64,000 nucleotides of DNA from JBBQWT01 sp038210375. GTDB taxonomy: Bacteria; Acidobacteriota; Terriglobia; Terriglobales; Acidobacteriaceae. Below the pieces are notes generated by a model that was not told the DNA's origin, made no database searches, and worked only from the letters and a program-made list of their open reading frames with translations. Shown piece by piece: positions 1 to 6,534 of this stretch. Numbering within the stretch: the first letter of the stretch is position 1; each line of letters opens with the position of its first letter. The DNA lies in assembly GCA_038210375.1 (NCBI GenBank), contig JBBQWT010000001.1, positions 62,001 through 126,000 on the forward strand. The letters are read 5' to 3'. The position numbers were made by a program, and so were the translations under genes.

Positions 1-132
1 CTCGAAGGGGTCTTTAGTTCAAGTGACCGAGGGCATATGGGAATGTGGAGTGGCACTATCAAGCAAATCCGCCGCGCCGAAGTCTGGCGGTCTGTAAATC
101 AAGAACCTGCCGGCGAAAAGCAATCAAAATAA
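1..132 (+). CDS. Possible C-terminal end of a gene entering from the left edge
   Basis: Reading frame 1 is open from the first base to a TAA at 130-132, 43 codons without a stop. The predicted peptide has a natural mix of residues, including a Gly-His-Met-Gly-Met-Trp stretch and a charged tail rich in Arg, Glu and Lys. No family was recognised and no start is visible, so this is only a candidate 3' fragment. The following 130 bases up to the tRNA hold nothing I can identify. Confidence 0.3.
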   Translation, partial: LEGVFSSSDRGHMGMWSGTIKQIRRAEVWRSVNQEPAGEKQSK

Positions 133-262
133 CCAGGAGCAGTGGCCCTGAAATAAGTGGAGTCCGCTAATGACGTGATGTTGGTAATTGACCCTCGGAT
201 TCAGCGCATCGTACAATCTCAGACAGCGGCCATCGCTTGGTGGCGCGCACTTGCCTTCAAGT

Positions 263-336
263 TGCCCCCTCGTTCAATGGTAGGACAGCTGCCTCTGGAG
301 CAGCCTATCGGGGTTCGAATCCCTGGGGGGCAGCCA
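263..336 (+). tRNA. tRNA-Gln (anticodon CTG)
   Basis: The cloverleaf can be folded by eye. The acceptor arm TGCCCCC (263-269) pairs with GGGGGCA (326-332), followed by discriminator G and an encoded CCA. The D stem is GTTC/GGAC. The anticodon stem is GCTGC/GCAGC around a 7-base loop with CTG at 295-297. The T arm is CGGGG-TTCGAAT-CCCTG. Anticodon CTG reads CAG, glutamine. Length is 74 bases including CCA. No integrase gene is visible next to it. Confidence 0.93.
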
Positions 337-359
337 AATTTCGGGCATTTCCTTCGGCT

Positions 360-695
360 TTAGCGAGACATTTGTTGCAGGGCCTTGCCCAGGTGGGAAT
401 GGGCCTGGTCGCTGATGGCAATGAAACGGAAGGCCTGCGATGAGGGTTGGGTGGGCATCACGTGCAGCATTTCCACTACACCGGCAATGGGGCCAAATCG
501 GGTTTGCAGAGTCAGTTCCGCGATGGTGTTTTGTTTCAGGGGGCGGTCCAGCGTCCCGCAGCCGCCGGTAAGTGAAAGCTTTTGCAGAGTTCCGGATACG
601 CTCCGTCCGTCAACCAGCAAGCAGAAGCGCTGATCGCCGGGTACCGTCATTCTGGGAGAACGAACGCAGGTGTGGGCTCGGGGAAACTGGACCAT
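360..695 (-). CDS. PilZ-like domain protein
   Basis: A 111-residue protein. The segment from about residue 20 to 95 has a PilZ-like arrangement: a basic lead-in (GDQRF), a strand with DGRSVSG, the LSLTGGCG turn similar to the D/NxSxxG motif of PilZ proteins, then a hydrophobic beta-strand pattern ending in a short C-terminal helix. PilZ domains often bind cyclic di-GMP, but the upstream RxxxR motif is not clear here, so binding is uncertain. No good ribosome binding site precedes the ATG at 695; the internal Met at residue 16 is an alternative start. It converges on the tRNA gene and is followed upstream by a repeat copy. Confidence 0.6.
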   Translation of the reverse strand: MVQFPRAHTCVRSPRMTVPGDQRFCLLVDGRSVSGTLQKLSLTGGCGTLDRPLKQNTIAELTLQTRFGPIAGVVEMLHVMPTQPSSQAFRFIAISDQAHSHLGKALQQMSR

Positions 696-778
696 GGTTT
701 AACTGTAGCCGCCGAACCGGGAGCGGGCTAGATTACGATCGTCTGCGATACCTGTGGATGGTGGCTCGTGGGGTTGTG

Positions 779-854
779 GGAGATCAAGACCAGGCAACCC
801 CGAGGTCTCTCCACTCCGCCCCACAAGAGCTCGCGGTCTCCGGTCGAGATGACA
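779..854 (+). repeat. Interspersed repeat, family A, copy 1
   Basis: Shares CCCCGAGGTCTCTCCACT, a C-rich centre and the terminal GGTCGAGATGACA (842-854) with copies near 59874, 60219 (inverted) and 60723. The insertion sequence at 863 lies directly beside its end. Confidence 0.75.
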
Positions 855-875
855 TTAATTAGAGTAATAATATAC

Positions 876-904
876 TTGACACACAAGACGGTGAGGTGTA
901 ATCT
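876..904 (+). promoter_or_regulatory. Likely transposase promoter inside the left inverted repeat
   Basis: A perfect -35 box TTGACA (876-881) lies within the inverted repeat. After 17 bases a weaker -10 box TAATCT (899-904) follows, 23 bases before the transposase ATG. The same arrangement occurs at the transposase-proximal end of the second insertion sequence. The -10 box is only a partial match. Confidence 0.5.
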
Positions 905-927
905 GGTTTTGTTAGGAAAGAACGACC

Positions 928-1887
928 ATGAAAAGGCCAGTAACCCTCACCCAAGCAATCATCTACTTTTCCGATGCAACCCGCGCGTTTGAATATGCAG
1001 TTGAGTTGCGCTGGCCCGATGGAAAAGTATTCTGTCCACGTTGCGGCCACGACAACCATTCGTTCATTAGCACTCGCCGCCATTGGTTCTGTAAGGGCTG
1101 CAAGAAGCAATTCACGGTCAAGGTGGGAACCATCTTCGAGGATTCCGCTCTCGGCCTTGATAAGTGGATGACTGCCGTTTGGATGATAGTCAATGCTAAG
1201 AATGGAATCAGTAGCTGGGAGATTCACCGGGCATTGGGAGTCACTCAGAAGACAGCCTGGTTCATGCTGCATCGCGTCCGTCGCGCCATGAGCCACAACT
1301 CCATCGTGAAGCTCGGCGGAGATGGTGGTGAAGTAGAGGCTGACGAAACTTTCATAGGAGGTAAGGCACGCAACATGCACCTTGCCGCTCGCAAACGTCG
1401 TATAACGGGAACTGGAACCAAAGACAAAACCGCTGTCATGGGAATACTGGAACGTGGCGGTGAAGTTCGTTTGGCAGTGGTTCCCAGTCGCCGTAAACAT
1501 GTTTTGCAAGAAGAAGTCAAAAAACATGTGAGTGCCGGGGCTGCTCTTTATACCGATGCCCTGCTTTCGTACGACGGCCTGGCTACTGACTACGCCCATA
1601 AGGTCATTGACCATGCGGTTGCCTATGTTAATGGCAGAGTGCATACCAATGGCTTGGAGAACTTCTGGAGCCTCTTGAAGCGCGGGCTGGGTGGAACCTA
1701 CGTGAATGTTGAACCGTTCCATTTGTTTCGCTACCTTGATGAGCAATCTTTTCGATACAACCATCGCGGGAATCGCAGTAACCCAATCAACGACGGACAG
1801 CGCTTTAATATGGTCATGTCCAACATCGCCGGTAAGAGATTGACCTATAGCGAACTCACCGGCAAGCTTCACCAAGAGGTCTTCTAA
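928..1887 (+). CDS. IS1595-family transposase (element A)
   Basis: A 319-residue transposase. The N-terminal third carries a zinc ribbon (CPRCGHDNHSF at about 33-43, then CKGC at about 53-56). A helical DNA-binding region with a typical KTAWFMLHRVR motif follows. The DDE-type catalytic core shows a first Asp in EADETFIGGK, a second Asp in LYTDALLSYD, and the C-terminal HTNGLENFWSLLKRG motif typical of IS1595/ISXO2-like enzymes. A ribosome site AGGAA lies upstream of the ATG. The frame is intact from start to stop, and with complete ends the element could be active. Its coding GC is lower than that of the housekeeping genes in the window. Confidence 0.93.
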   Translation: MKRPVTLTQAIIYFSDATRAFEYAVELRWPDGKVFCPRCGHDNHSFISTRRHWFCKGCKKQFTVKVGTIFEDSALGLDKWMTAVWMIVNAKNGISSWEIHRALGVTQKTAWFMLHRVRRAMSHNSIVKLGGDGGEVEADETFIGGKARNMHLAARKRRITGTGTKDKTAVMGILERGGEVRLAVVPSRRKHVLQEEVKKHVSAGAALYTDALLSYDGLATDYAHKVIDHAVAYVNGRVHTNGLENFWSLLKRGLGGTYVNVEPFHLFRYLDEQSFRYNHRGNRSNPINDGQRFNMVMSNIAGKRLTYSELTGKLHQEVF

Positions 1888-2078
1888 TCCTCTTTGGGCG
1901 AAGTGCTTGAACCGCGGCCCGCACCGGCGGAAGTCTTAGACTTATTACGTGTATTTTTATGTTGTGACATGGAGAAGGTCTTTGGAGCCTGAAATAGAGT
2001 CTTCATCGCCGCGTCAAAGCTCTCTTTGGCCGCTTTTCCTTCTCGGTATTGTTGCGTTCGCTTTCTCGTTTCGCTCAA
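1884..2078 (-). CDS. Small basic protein encoded within IS element A
   Basis: A 64-residue, highly charged protein with a YREGKAAKESFDAAMKTLF core and a Lys/Ser/Thr-rich tail. From memory, a similar REG-x-x-A-x-x-x-F-x-x-x-M/L-x-x-L-F pattern occurs in small hypothetical proteins of soil bacteria, but I cannot name a family. It ends against the transposase stop and is antisense to the first 130 bases of the cargo frame at 1949-2863, so one of the two starts must be treated with caution. A minus-strand frame ends in an ATGA overlap with its start codon, which could couple translation. Confidence 0.45.
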   Translation of the reverse strand: MSETRKRTQQYREGKAAKESFDAAMKTLFQAPKTFSMSQHKNTRNKSKTSAGAGRGSSTSPKED

Positions 2079-2863
2079 AATCTAGAACTCCAAATCAACA
2101 ATCCCCAACAAGCATACCCCCACACGACTATTCCGCAGAGCAGACCCACCGTGCCCAAGAACTCCCTGCGCTGTCGCCGCAGATTCCACCATCCCCACTG
2201 AATACCCAATATTCCCATACATGCTGCCAGCAAAATACGCCATGGTGGAAAATAGCGTTTGAGGGGTTGGCTGTGATGGTCGCCATCGGACTGCTGATCG
2301 CTAACTTGTTCCAAGGACTCCAAACTAAGAAAGCTGCGGATGCGGCGTTCCAGTCTGCCGAGATTTCTGCCCGAGCTTTCCGTATGGACTATAGGCCATG
2401 GGTACATGTTGGATTTGCTACCCCGGTACTTGTCGATGGCCAGCCATTGTGCATTTCCATTCAGGCTAACAATACGGGCAAGACTCCGGCTAGGGTACTG
2501 ACTGGGGATGTGGTTACTGAACTGGTGCGACCGACCGACGAACCGCAGTTTGTCTACAAAGGAAGGCCTCATGGGCGATTTCCTAGTACTCTCCTTTTGC
2601 CTGGCCTGCCCGCGACTCTCGAATCGTGCGTTCTGCCCAATCCCGCCGTTGCACATCCGCAACCGCTGGAACTCACTCCCTCGCAACACAAACTGATTAC
2701 CGGAGATGGTCTGCTTGTAATTACTCACCTTCGGTTCACCTACAAAGACGCTTCCGGTAGAAACCACTGGCTTACAGCTTGCGACGTTGCGAATATTGGT
2801 CATCGCTCTGGAAGGAAGGCTTCCAGCCTGTGCTCCGAATACAACAACACCGACGAGGAATAG
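1949..2863 (+). CDS. Membrane-anchored passenger protein of IS element A, unknown function
   Basis: Open from a GTG at 1949 for 304 codons, though the true start may be later. From about residue 98 the pattern is convincing: two Trp, then a transmembrane helix (about 103-122, GLAVMVAIGLLIANLF), then QTKKAADAAFQSAEI and the motif MDYRPWVHVG leading into a beta-rich soluble domain (about 150-290). This architecture of one membrane helix, a short Ala/Lys helix, RPWV and a beta domain is common in uncharacterised bacterial proteins. A hydrophobic stretch at about 28-40 may be a second helix. It resembles no transposition protein, so it is best described as IS cargo. Function not recognised. Confidence 0.65.
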   Translation: MYFYVVTWRRSLEPEIESSSPRQSSLWPLFLLGIVAFAFSFRSKSRTPNQQSPTSIPPHDYSAEQTHRAQELPALSPQIPPSPLNTQYSHTCCQQNTPWWKIAFEGLAVMVAIGLLIANLFQGLQTKKAADAAFQSAEISARAFRMDYRPWVHVGFATPVLVDGQPLCISIQANNTGKTPARVLTGDVVTELVRPTDEPQFVYKGRPHGRFPSTLLLPGLPATLESCVLPNPAVAHPQPLELTPSQHKLITGDGLLVITHLRFTYKDASGRNHWLTACDVANIGHRSGRKASSLCSEYNNTDEE

Positions 2864-3002
2864 CTGCGCTGCCTGTCACGAAGCCAGCCTGACACACTTT
2901 GCCTTGTGTGTCTAGTATATTGCTGCCTTAATTAGAGTGCGGGTTGGGCTGAATTAGAAATCCGCGTTAGATGGACAAAGAGTTATCGTAACCTGAGCGC
3001 AA

Positions 3003-3716
3003 TCAAGCCAAATCAAAGAACAATATCTCCGCTGATCCGTTTCCGGCTTTCCCGGGGTTGGAAATCGACACGCTGGTTTCTTCGCTGATCGCTGCTCCAT
3101 CGCCGGCTTGGAGTTGCACTCCATTTATATCCACACTGCCGCGCGCCACCTGCACCCACCCGTAACGGCCGTGGGCCAGGTTTGCCTGAACTTTTTTCTG
3201 GGCTTCCAACCGCGCAATATAGAGCCGCGCATCGGCGTTGATGTGCACTGCTTCGCTCGATCCGGCATTCGAGCTGGCGGCCAGGTGCAGTCCGTCTAGC
3301 TTTTCCGCGGGCAGAGTGATCTGTTCATAGGAGGGCTTGATGCCTCTGCTGGTTGGCATAATCCAGATTTGCAGCAAATGCACCGGGTCGGTGGCGGATG
3401 CGTTGAATTCGCTGTGGGTCACTCCCGTACCGGCGCTCATGCGCTGCAGCTCGCCGGGATGGATGACCTCGCCGGTGCCCATGCTGTCGCGGTGCTCGAG
3501 CGACCCGGAGAGAATGTACGTGAGAATTTCCATGTCCCGATGGGGATGAGTGGGGAAGCCTTCACCGCCGATGACACGGTCTTCGTTCATCACCCGCAGG
3601 CTGCGGAATCCCATGAACTTCGAATTGTGGTAATCCGCGAAAGAAAAGGTGTGATAGGTGTCGAGCCAGCCGTGCTGCGCGTGGCCGCGCTCCGCCGACT
3701 TGCGAACTGTGATCAT
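3003..3716 (-). CDS. Pirin-family cupin protein (YhhW-like)
   Basis: A 237-residue bicupin of the pirin/YhhW family; relatives can act as quercetin 2,3-dioxygenases, but the physiological role is usually unknown. The N-terminal cupin has THPHRDMEI (metal-binding His57 and His59) and GVTHSEFN (His102 and Glu104), matching the metal ligands of this family. The C-terminal cupin is more degenerate, as usual. Start ATG at 3716 is preceded by GGAGG at a good distance. IS element B begins only 24 bases upstream of the start, so the native promoter has been displaced beyond 6046. IS element A lies 75 bases beyond the stop. Confidence 0.93.
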   Translation of the reverse strand: MITVRKSAERGHAQHGWLDTYHTFSFADYHNSKFMGFRSLRVMNEDRVIGGEGFPTHPHRDMEILTYILSGSLEHRDSMGTGEVIHPGELQRMSAGTGVTHSEFNASATDPVHLLQIWIMPTSRGIKPSYEQITLPAEKLDGLHLAASSNAGSSEAVHINADARLYIARLEAQKKVQANLAHGRYGWVQVARGSVDINGVQLQAGDGAAISEETSVSISNPGKAGNGSAEILFFDLA

Positions 3717-3841
3717 AATTCGCCTCCGTTATCTATGTGGGAAGATTGTTTACTTGACAAAAGCGCGGCTGGGGGTGCATCGTGACCTCTAGGCTAGGGG
3801 CGGATGTCAAGGAACCTAGACCTGTGCATTGGGGGTGGCGC

Positions 3842-4687
3842 GTGAGTATCTGCTTAGCAGCGTTCTTTGGTAATGGTGAGGGCATCGTAGTCGCATCGGA
3901 TGAAAAGGTTAGTTTTGGCAACTACTCAGCGGAAAATGCAGCGATAAAAACTCAGCCATTGCTAAAAAATTGGGAGGTACTCTATGCCGGCGATGATGTG
4001 GAGCATGTTCCGGTTATTATCCGGCGGGCGAGGCACCTTTTAAAGGACTTCAAAAAACCACCTAATATTGGGGAAATAGTTGGTGCTCTCGATACTGCTT
4101 ACAAAGAAAGAATCCACCACGAGATCGAGGCCCGCGTCTTGCGCAAGCATGGATTTACTGTGGATACCTTTAGGGACAGGGGAAAGCAGAAGTGCACTGC
4201 TACGGTATACAACAATCTGTGCGAACGTATTTCCAGGGTGGAAGTCTCTTTAAAGTTTTTGTTGTGCGGATTTGACACTATCGGCCAAGGGCACATATTT
4301 GAGGTAAATGGTCAAAGCGCTCCACGCTGCTATGACCACATTGGCATGTGGGCAATAGGGAGTGGTGCTCACGCTGCCCTGAGCTCCCTAGCATTTCAGA
4401 AGGATTCCGGAAACTACAGGGAGAGCAGTATGGAGCAGGTAATCTACCATGTCTGCGAAGCGAAGTTTATGGCTGAGTCGTCTGGAGATGTGGGCAGGGA
4501 CTCCACGATCTTGCTAGTTTTAATGAAGGACAAAAGCACAAAATGGATCCCGCCGTCGATAATCAACAGCAAAATAAAAGCCGCATGGAAAAAAGAAGGC
4601 GCACCGCGAATACCAGAGAATATCTGTGGCGACATTGGTAAGGTGGTTCTTTCGTTTGATGAATGGGAAGCCAGAGGGCCAGAGTGA
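3842..4687 (+). CDS. Ntn-hydrolase (proteasome-fold)-like passenger protein of IS element B
   Basis: I choose GTG at 3842, because GGGGGTGG stands five bases upstream and the protein then begins V-S-I-C-L-A, where self-processing or N-terminal nucleophile hydrolases begin; the frame stays open to a GTG at 3782. The first 60 residues follow the pattern of 20S-proteasome/HslV-like proteins: a first strand, then GIVVASDEKVSFG, a Lys (IKTQP), and NWEVLYAGDD. Further on, glycines in WAIGSGAHAALSSL and a late GRDSTILLVLM strand fit the same fold. The nucleophile would be Ser2 or Cys4; both are guesses. About 281 residues, intact, and AT-richer than host genes. No protease partner or ATPase is nearby. 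Confidence 0.65.
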   Translation: MSICLAAFFGNGEGIVVASDEKVSFGNYSAENAAIKTQPLLKNWEVLYAGDDVEHVPVIIRRARHLLKDFKKPPNIGEIVGALDTAYKERIHHEIEARVLRKHGFTVDTFRDRGKQKCTATVYNNLCERISRVEVSLKFLLCGFDTIGQGHIFEVNGQSAPRCYDHIGMWAIGSGAHAALSSLAFQKDSGNYRESSMEQVIYHVCEAKFMAESSGDVGRDSTILLVLMKDKSTKWIPPSIINSKIKAAWKKEGAPRIPENICGDIGKVVLSFDEWEARGPE

Positions 4688-4696
4688 TTCCCATGA

Positions 4697-4933
4697 TTAA
4701 TTCGACATTTGCGAAACAGCTACTCGCAGTTGTGCGAGACTCTTGTGCAAGCTCAAAACACGTGCTTGACTCTTTTTCTGCTCCGCCGCTATCTCCGCTT
4801 TTAAATCATCCTCAATCTCAGGGTAGTGACGCAGTAAAGTTGCTTTCAAAGCTGAAACGTGGTCGGCAACGGCCTGTAAGGCTAAAGACTGTTGACCCAA
4901 AGATTCGACTAAAGCACTAAGTATTTCCTTCAT
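4697..4933 (-). CDS. Small coiled-coil protein downstream of IS element B transposase
   Basis: A 78-residue, almost entirely helical protein rich in Leu, Ala, Gln and Lys with heptad-like spacing, probably a coiled coil. It starts 17 bases after the transposase stop on the same strand and has its own AAGGAG site, so it is probably co-transcribed with the transposase. It ends 9 bases from the convergent cargo gene. It has no Cys, no membrane segment and no recognisable DNA-binding motif. It may be an accessory transposition factor or cargo; the sequence does not decide. Confidence 0.6.
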   Translation of the reverse strand: MKEILSALVESLGQQSLALQAVADHVSALKATLLRHYPEIEDDLKAEIAAEQKKSQARVLSLHKSLAQLRVAVSQMSN

Positions 4934-4950
4934 GTTTTTAGCGTCTCCTT

Positions 4951-5841
4951 TTATGCGGTAAGTTTTTCAAACGTCAGCGGGTCAGCGGTAACCATATGCT
5001 GCAGAGTATCCAAAAACAAATCGGATTTCTTTCGGCGATTAAAGCGGAAAGTCATCTCATCCAAGTAAGAGGGAAGATGCTTTGCGCTGACCTGGTGCCA
5101 GCTTCCGATGATGCCGCGTTTAAGCAAACTGAAAGCGGACTCTATCGCGTTAGTGGTGACGCAAAAGTCGTCCTCATAGCGAACGTATTCCTTCGCCATA
5201 TGATTAACACTTTTATGTTCCAATTCGCCAACTGCGCTGGGATACGCCTTGTGACTATCGGTGACAATTACATCAACATCGGTGCTGATGTTTTCTTTGA
5301 TGTACCGCGCCAGAGTGCCAGACTTGGCATCTGCGGCATGGAAGAAGCGAAGCTCGCCTCCGCGCTGACGTATGCCTACAACCACTTCTTTGTTGTTTCT
5401 CGCTCCATGTCCGCGTCCAGCACCACGATTCTTACCGCCTATATAGGTTTCATCCATTTCGACAGTACCGTCGAGCAAGGGTGTTTCCACTTCTTTCATA
5501 GCAGCGCGGATACGATGGCAGAGATACCAAGCGGTCTTGTAGCTGACTCCAATAGTTCGCTTAACCTGATTGGCACTCATTCCCTTGCGGGCCTCTACAA
5601 GCAGCAGGACGGCAATAAACCATGTTCCCAGCGGCAAGTGGGAATCATGGAAGATGGTATTGACGGTGACAGAGAATTGATAATCACACACTTTGCAGTA
5701 CAAGAGTTTGTGATTCAACCGCGCCAGTTCCCTTGTCTTGCAACGTGGACACTCGGGACCTTCGGGCCATCGCAACCGCTCAAGCAGTTCACGGCATTTG
5801 TCATCAGTAGAGAACAGATTATTAACGTCAATAATTGTCAT
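4951..5841 (-). CDS. IS1595-family transposase (element B)
   Basis: A 296-residue transposase starting at the ATG at 5841 (GGAGG upstream); the frame runs further upstream but without a better start. It has an N-terminal zinc ribbon (CPRCKTREL and CKVC), the helix KTAWYLCHRIR, a first catalytic Asp in VEMDETYIGGK, a second in VIVTDSHKAYP, and TTNAIESAFSLLKRG in place of the HTNGLENFWSLLKRG of element A. The two transposases belong to the same family but are clearly divergent, so the elements arrived separately. The frame is intact. Confidence 0.92.
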   Translation of the reverse strand: MTIIDVNNLFSTDDKCRELLERLRWPEGPECPRCKTRELARLNHKLLYCKVCDYQFSVTVNTIFHDSHLPLGTWFIAVLLLVEARKGMSANQVKRTIGVSYKTAWYLCHRIRAAMKEVETPLLDGTVEMDETYIGGKNRGAGRGHGARNNKEVVVGIRQRGGELRFFHAADAKSGTLARYIKENISTDVDVIVTDSHKAYPSAVGELEHKSVNHMAKEYVRYEDDFCVTTNAIESAFSLLKRGIIGSWHQVSAKHLPSYLDEMTFRFNRRKKSDLFLDTLQHMVTADPLTFEKLTA

Positions 5842-5854
5842 CGGGTGGCCTCCA

Positions 5855-5983
5855 ATGGATGAGAAGCAAAAGAAGGAGCAGCTAAAGAAGGTGCCAACGC
5901 GGATGCTGCTGGCCTCAATAAAGAAAGACATTCGCAAGCAATTAACGGTATCTGCTTCGTCCGATAAGCCAAAGAAGAAGTAG
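5855..5983 (+). CDS. Possible 42-residue Lys-rich peptide in IS element B
   Basis: ATG at 5855 to TAG at 5981 encodes a Lys-rich 42-residue peptide ending in KPKKK. Codon choice looks natural, but no ribosome site precedes the ATG. It lies divergent to the transposase, in what should be its leader. Low confidence; it may be a chance frame or a relic of cargo. Confidence 0.2.
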   Translation: MDEKQKKEQLKKVPTRMLLASIKKDIRKQLTVSASSDKPKKK

Positions 5984-6003
5984 GGTTTGCTTCCATAGGA
6001 ACG

Positions 6004-6032
6004 AGGATATGCGACTGATTGACTTTTGTAAA
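6004..6032 (-). promoter_or_regulatory. Likely transposase promoter at the right end of IS element B
   Basis: On the minus strand, -35 TTTACA (6032-6027) lies in the inverted repeat and -10 TATCCT (6009-6004) follows after 17 bases, pointing at the transposase. The geometry equals that of element A. Confidence 0.45.
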
Positions 6033-6159
6033 GTATATAATATGGCTATGTGGTTAACAGATGCGGATTCTAAGGAAAAGACGCAAGGGAGCCTGCATTC
6101 TTCGGTACCAAGGAGAAATTCTAGACTCAGAAGCATCTCCAAAAACAGCGAGAAACTGA

Positions 6160-6310
6160 AAGCAACAGCAACGGAAAACGCGAGTTCCTTCGCTCAAACA
6201 AGAAGCAAGAGCTCGCTCCAGGATGACAAGGGTGGGGGTATGTCAGCAATTGAACTTATTTCATGCAACTTCTTGAGTTTATCGCGAAGAGCAAAGGATC
6301 ATAGCAGCCC
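6160..6310 (+). repeat. Interspersed repeat, family B, copy 1
   Basis: The stretch 6054-6534 has no convincing gene. It holds one copy of a repeat found twice at 12120-12385. Shared parts are GGAAAACGCGAG, CCTTCGCTC, AACAAGAAGC, GCTCGCTCCAGGATGACAA (6211-6229) and CATGCAACTTCTTGAG (about 6264-6279). The rest of the gap to 6534 shows only the ribosome site of the next gene. Confidence 0.7.
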
Positions 6311-6534
6311 GACGCTAATGATTCGCGTAGGCGGATTTCTAGCGTTATAATCGTCTCCTTCTATTCGCCAGCCTCTGACTTGCGGATTGCGGTGAAGCTT
6401 CATGAATCTTCCGATCTGGTTCCGACCCGAATCTTTGCAGCCATTCAAGGCTGCCCGCGTTTACCACTTTCATTCTTGGCATTCCATCTTCGCAACATTT
6501 TCGAAAAACCATAAAACTTCAGGAGGATACGCAC

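Larger units (their letters stand above)
863..2927 (+). mobile_element. IS1595-family insertion sequence A, with passenger genes
   Basis: The element is bounded by an 8-bp direct repeat TTAATTAG at 855-862 and 2928-2935, the target-duplication length expected for IS1595 elements. Imperfect terminal inverted repeats share AATATACT, then T/A, then GACACACAAG (left 868-885; right complement near 2902-2921). Next to the right copy of the duplication the three bases AGT also match the left element end, so the left boundary could be off by up to three bases. It holds a transposase (928-1887), a small opposite-strand gene (1884-2078) and a long cargo gene (1949-2863). It is about 2.07 kb, longer than a transposase-only IS. 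Confidence 0.85.
3741..6045 (-). mobile_element. IS1595-family insertion sequence B, with passenger genes
   Basis: An 8-bp direct repeat CTATGTGG at 3733-3740 and 6046-6053 brackets the element. Imperfect inverted ends share TTTACTTGACAAAAG at the left and TATACTTTACAAAAG at the right (read inward). The core TATACTTGACA resembles the ends of element A. Contents are a cargo gene on the plus strand (3842-4687), and a transposase plus a small downstream gene on the minus strand. At 2.3 kb it is more than twice the length of its transposase gene. Confidence 0.86.

Noticed and set aside
859..1875. Long minus-strand open frame (338 codons) opposite the transposase
   Set aside because: Codon phase mirrors the transposase gene, no ribosome site, no recognisable motifs.
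2075..2803. Minus-strand frame of 242 codons opposite the element A cargo, with a hydrophobic end
   Set aside because: Most of it is an anti-phase shadow of the cargo gene; only the last 50 codons look membrane-like and no start fits. Kept as a remark for the small gene at 1884-2078.
4996..5862. Plus-strand frame of 288 codons opposite transposase B
   Set aside because: Shadow of the transposase; composition not protein-like.
863..6045. Composite transposon made of the two IS elements around pirin
   Set aside because: The transposases and ends are divergent and each element has its own target duplication, so they inserted independently.
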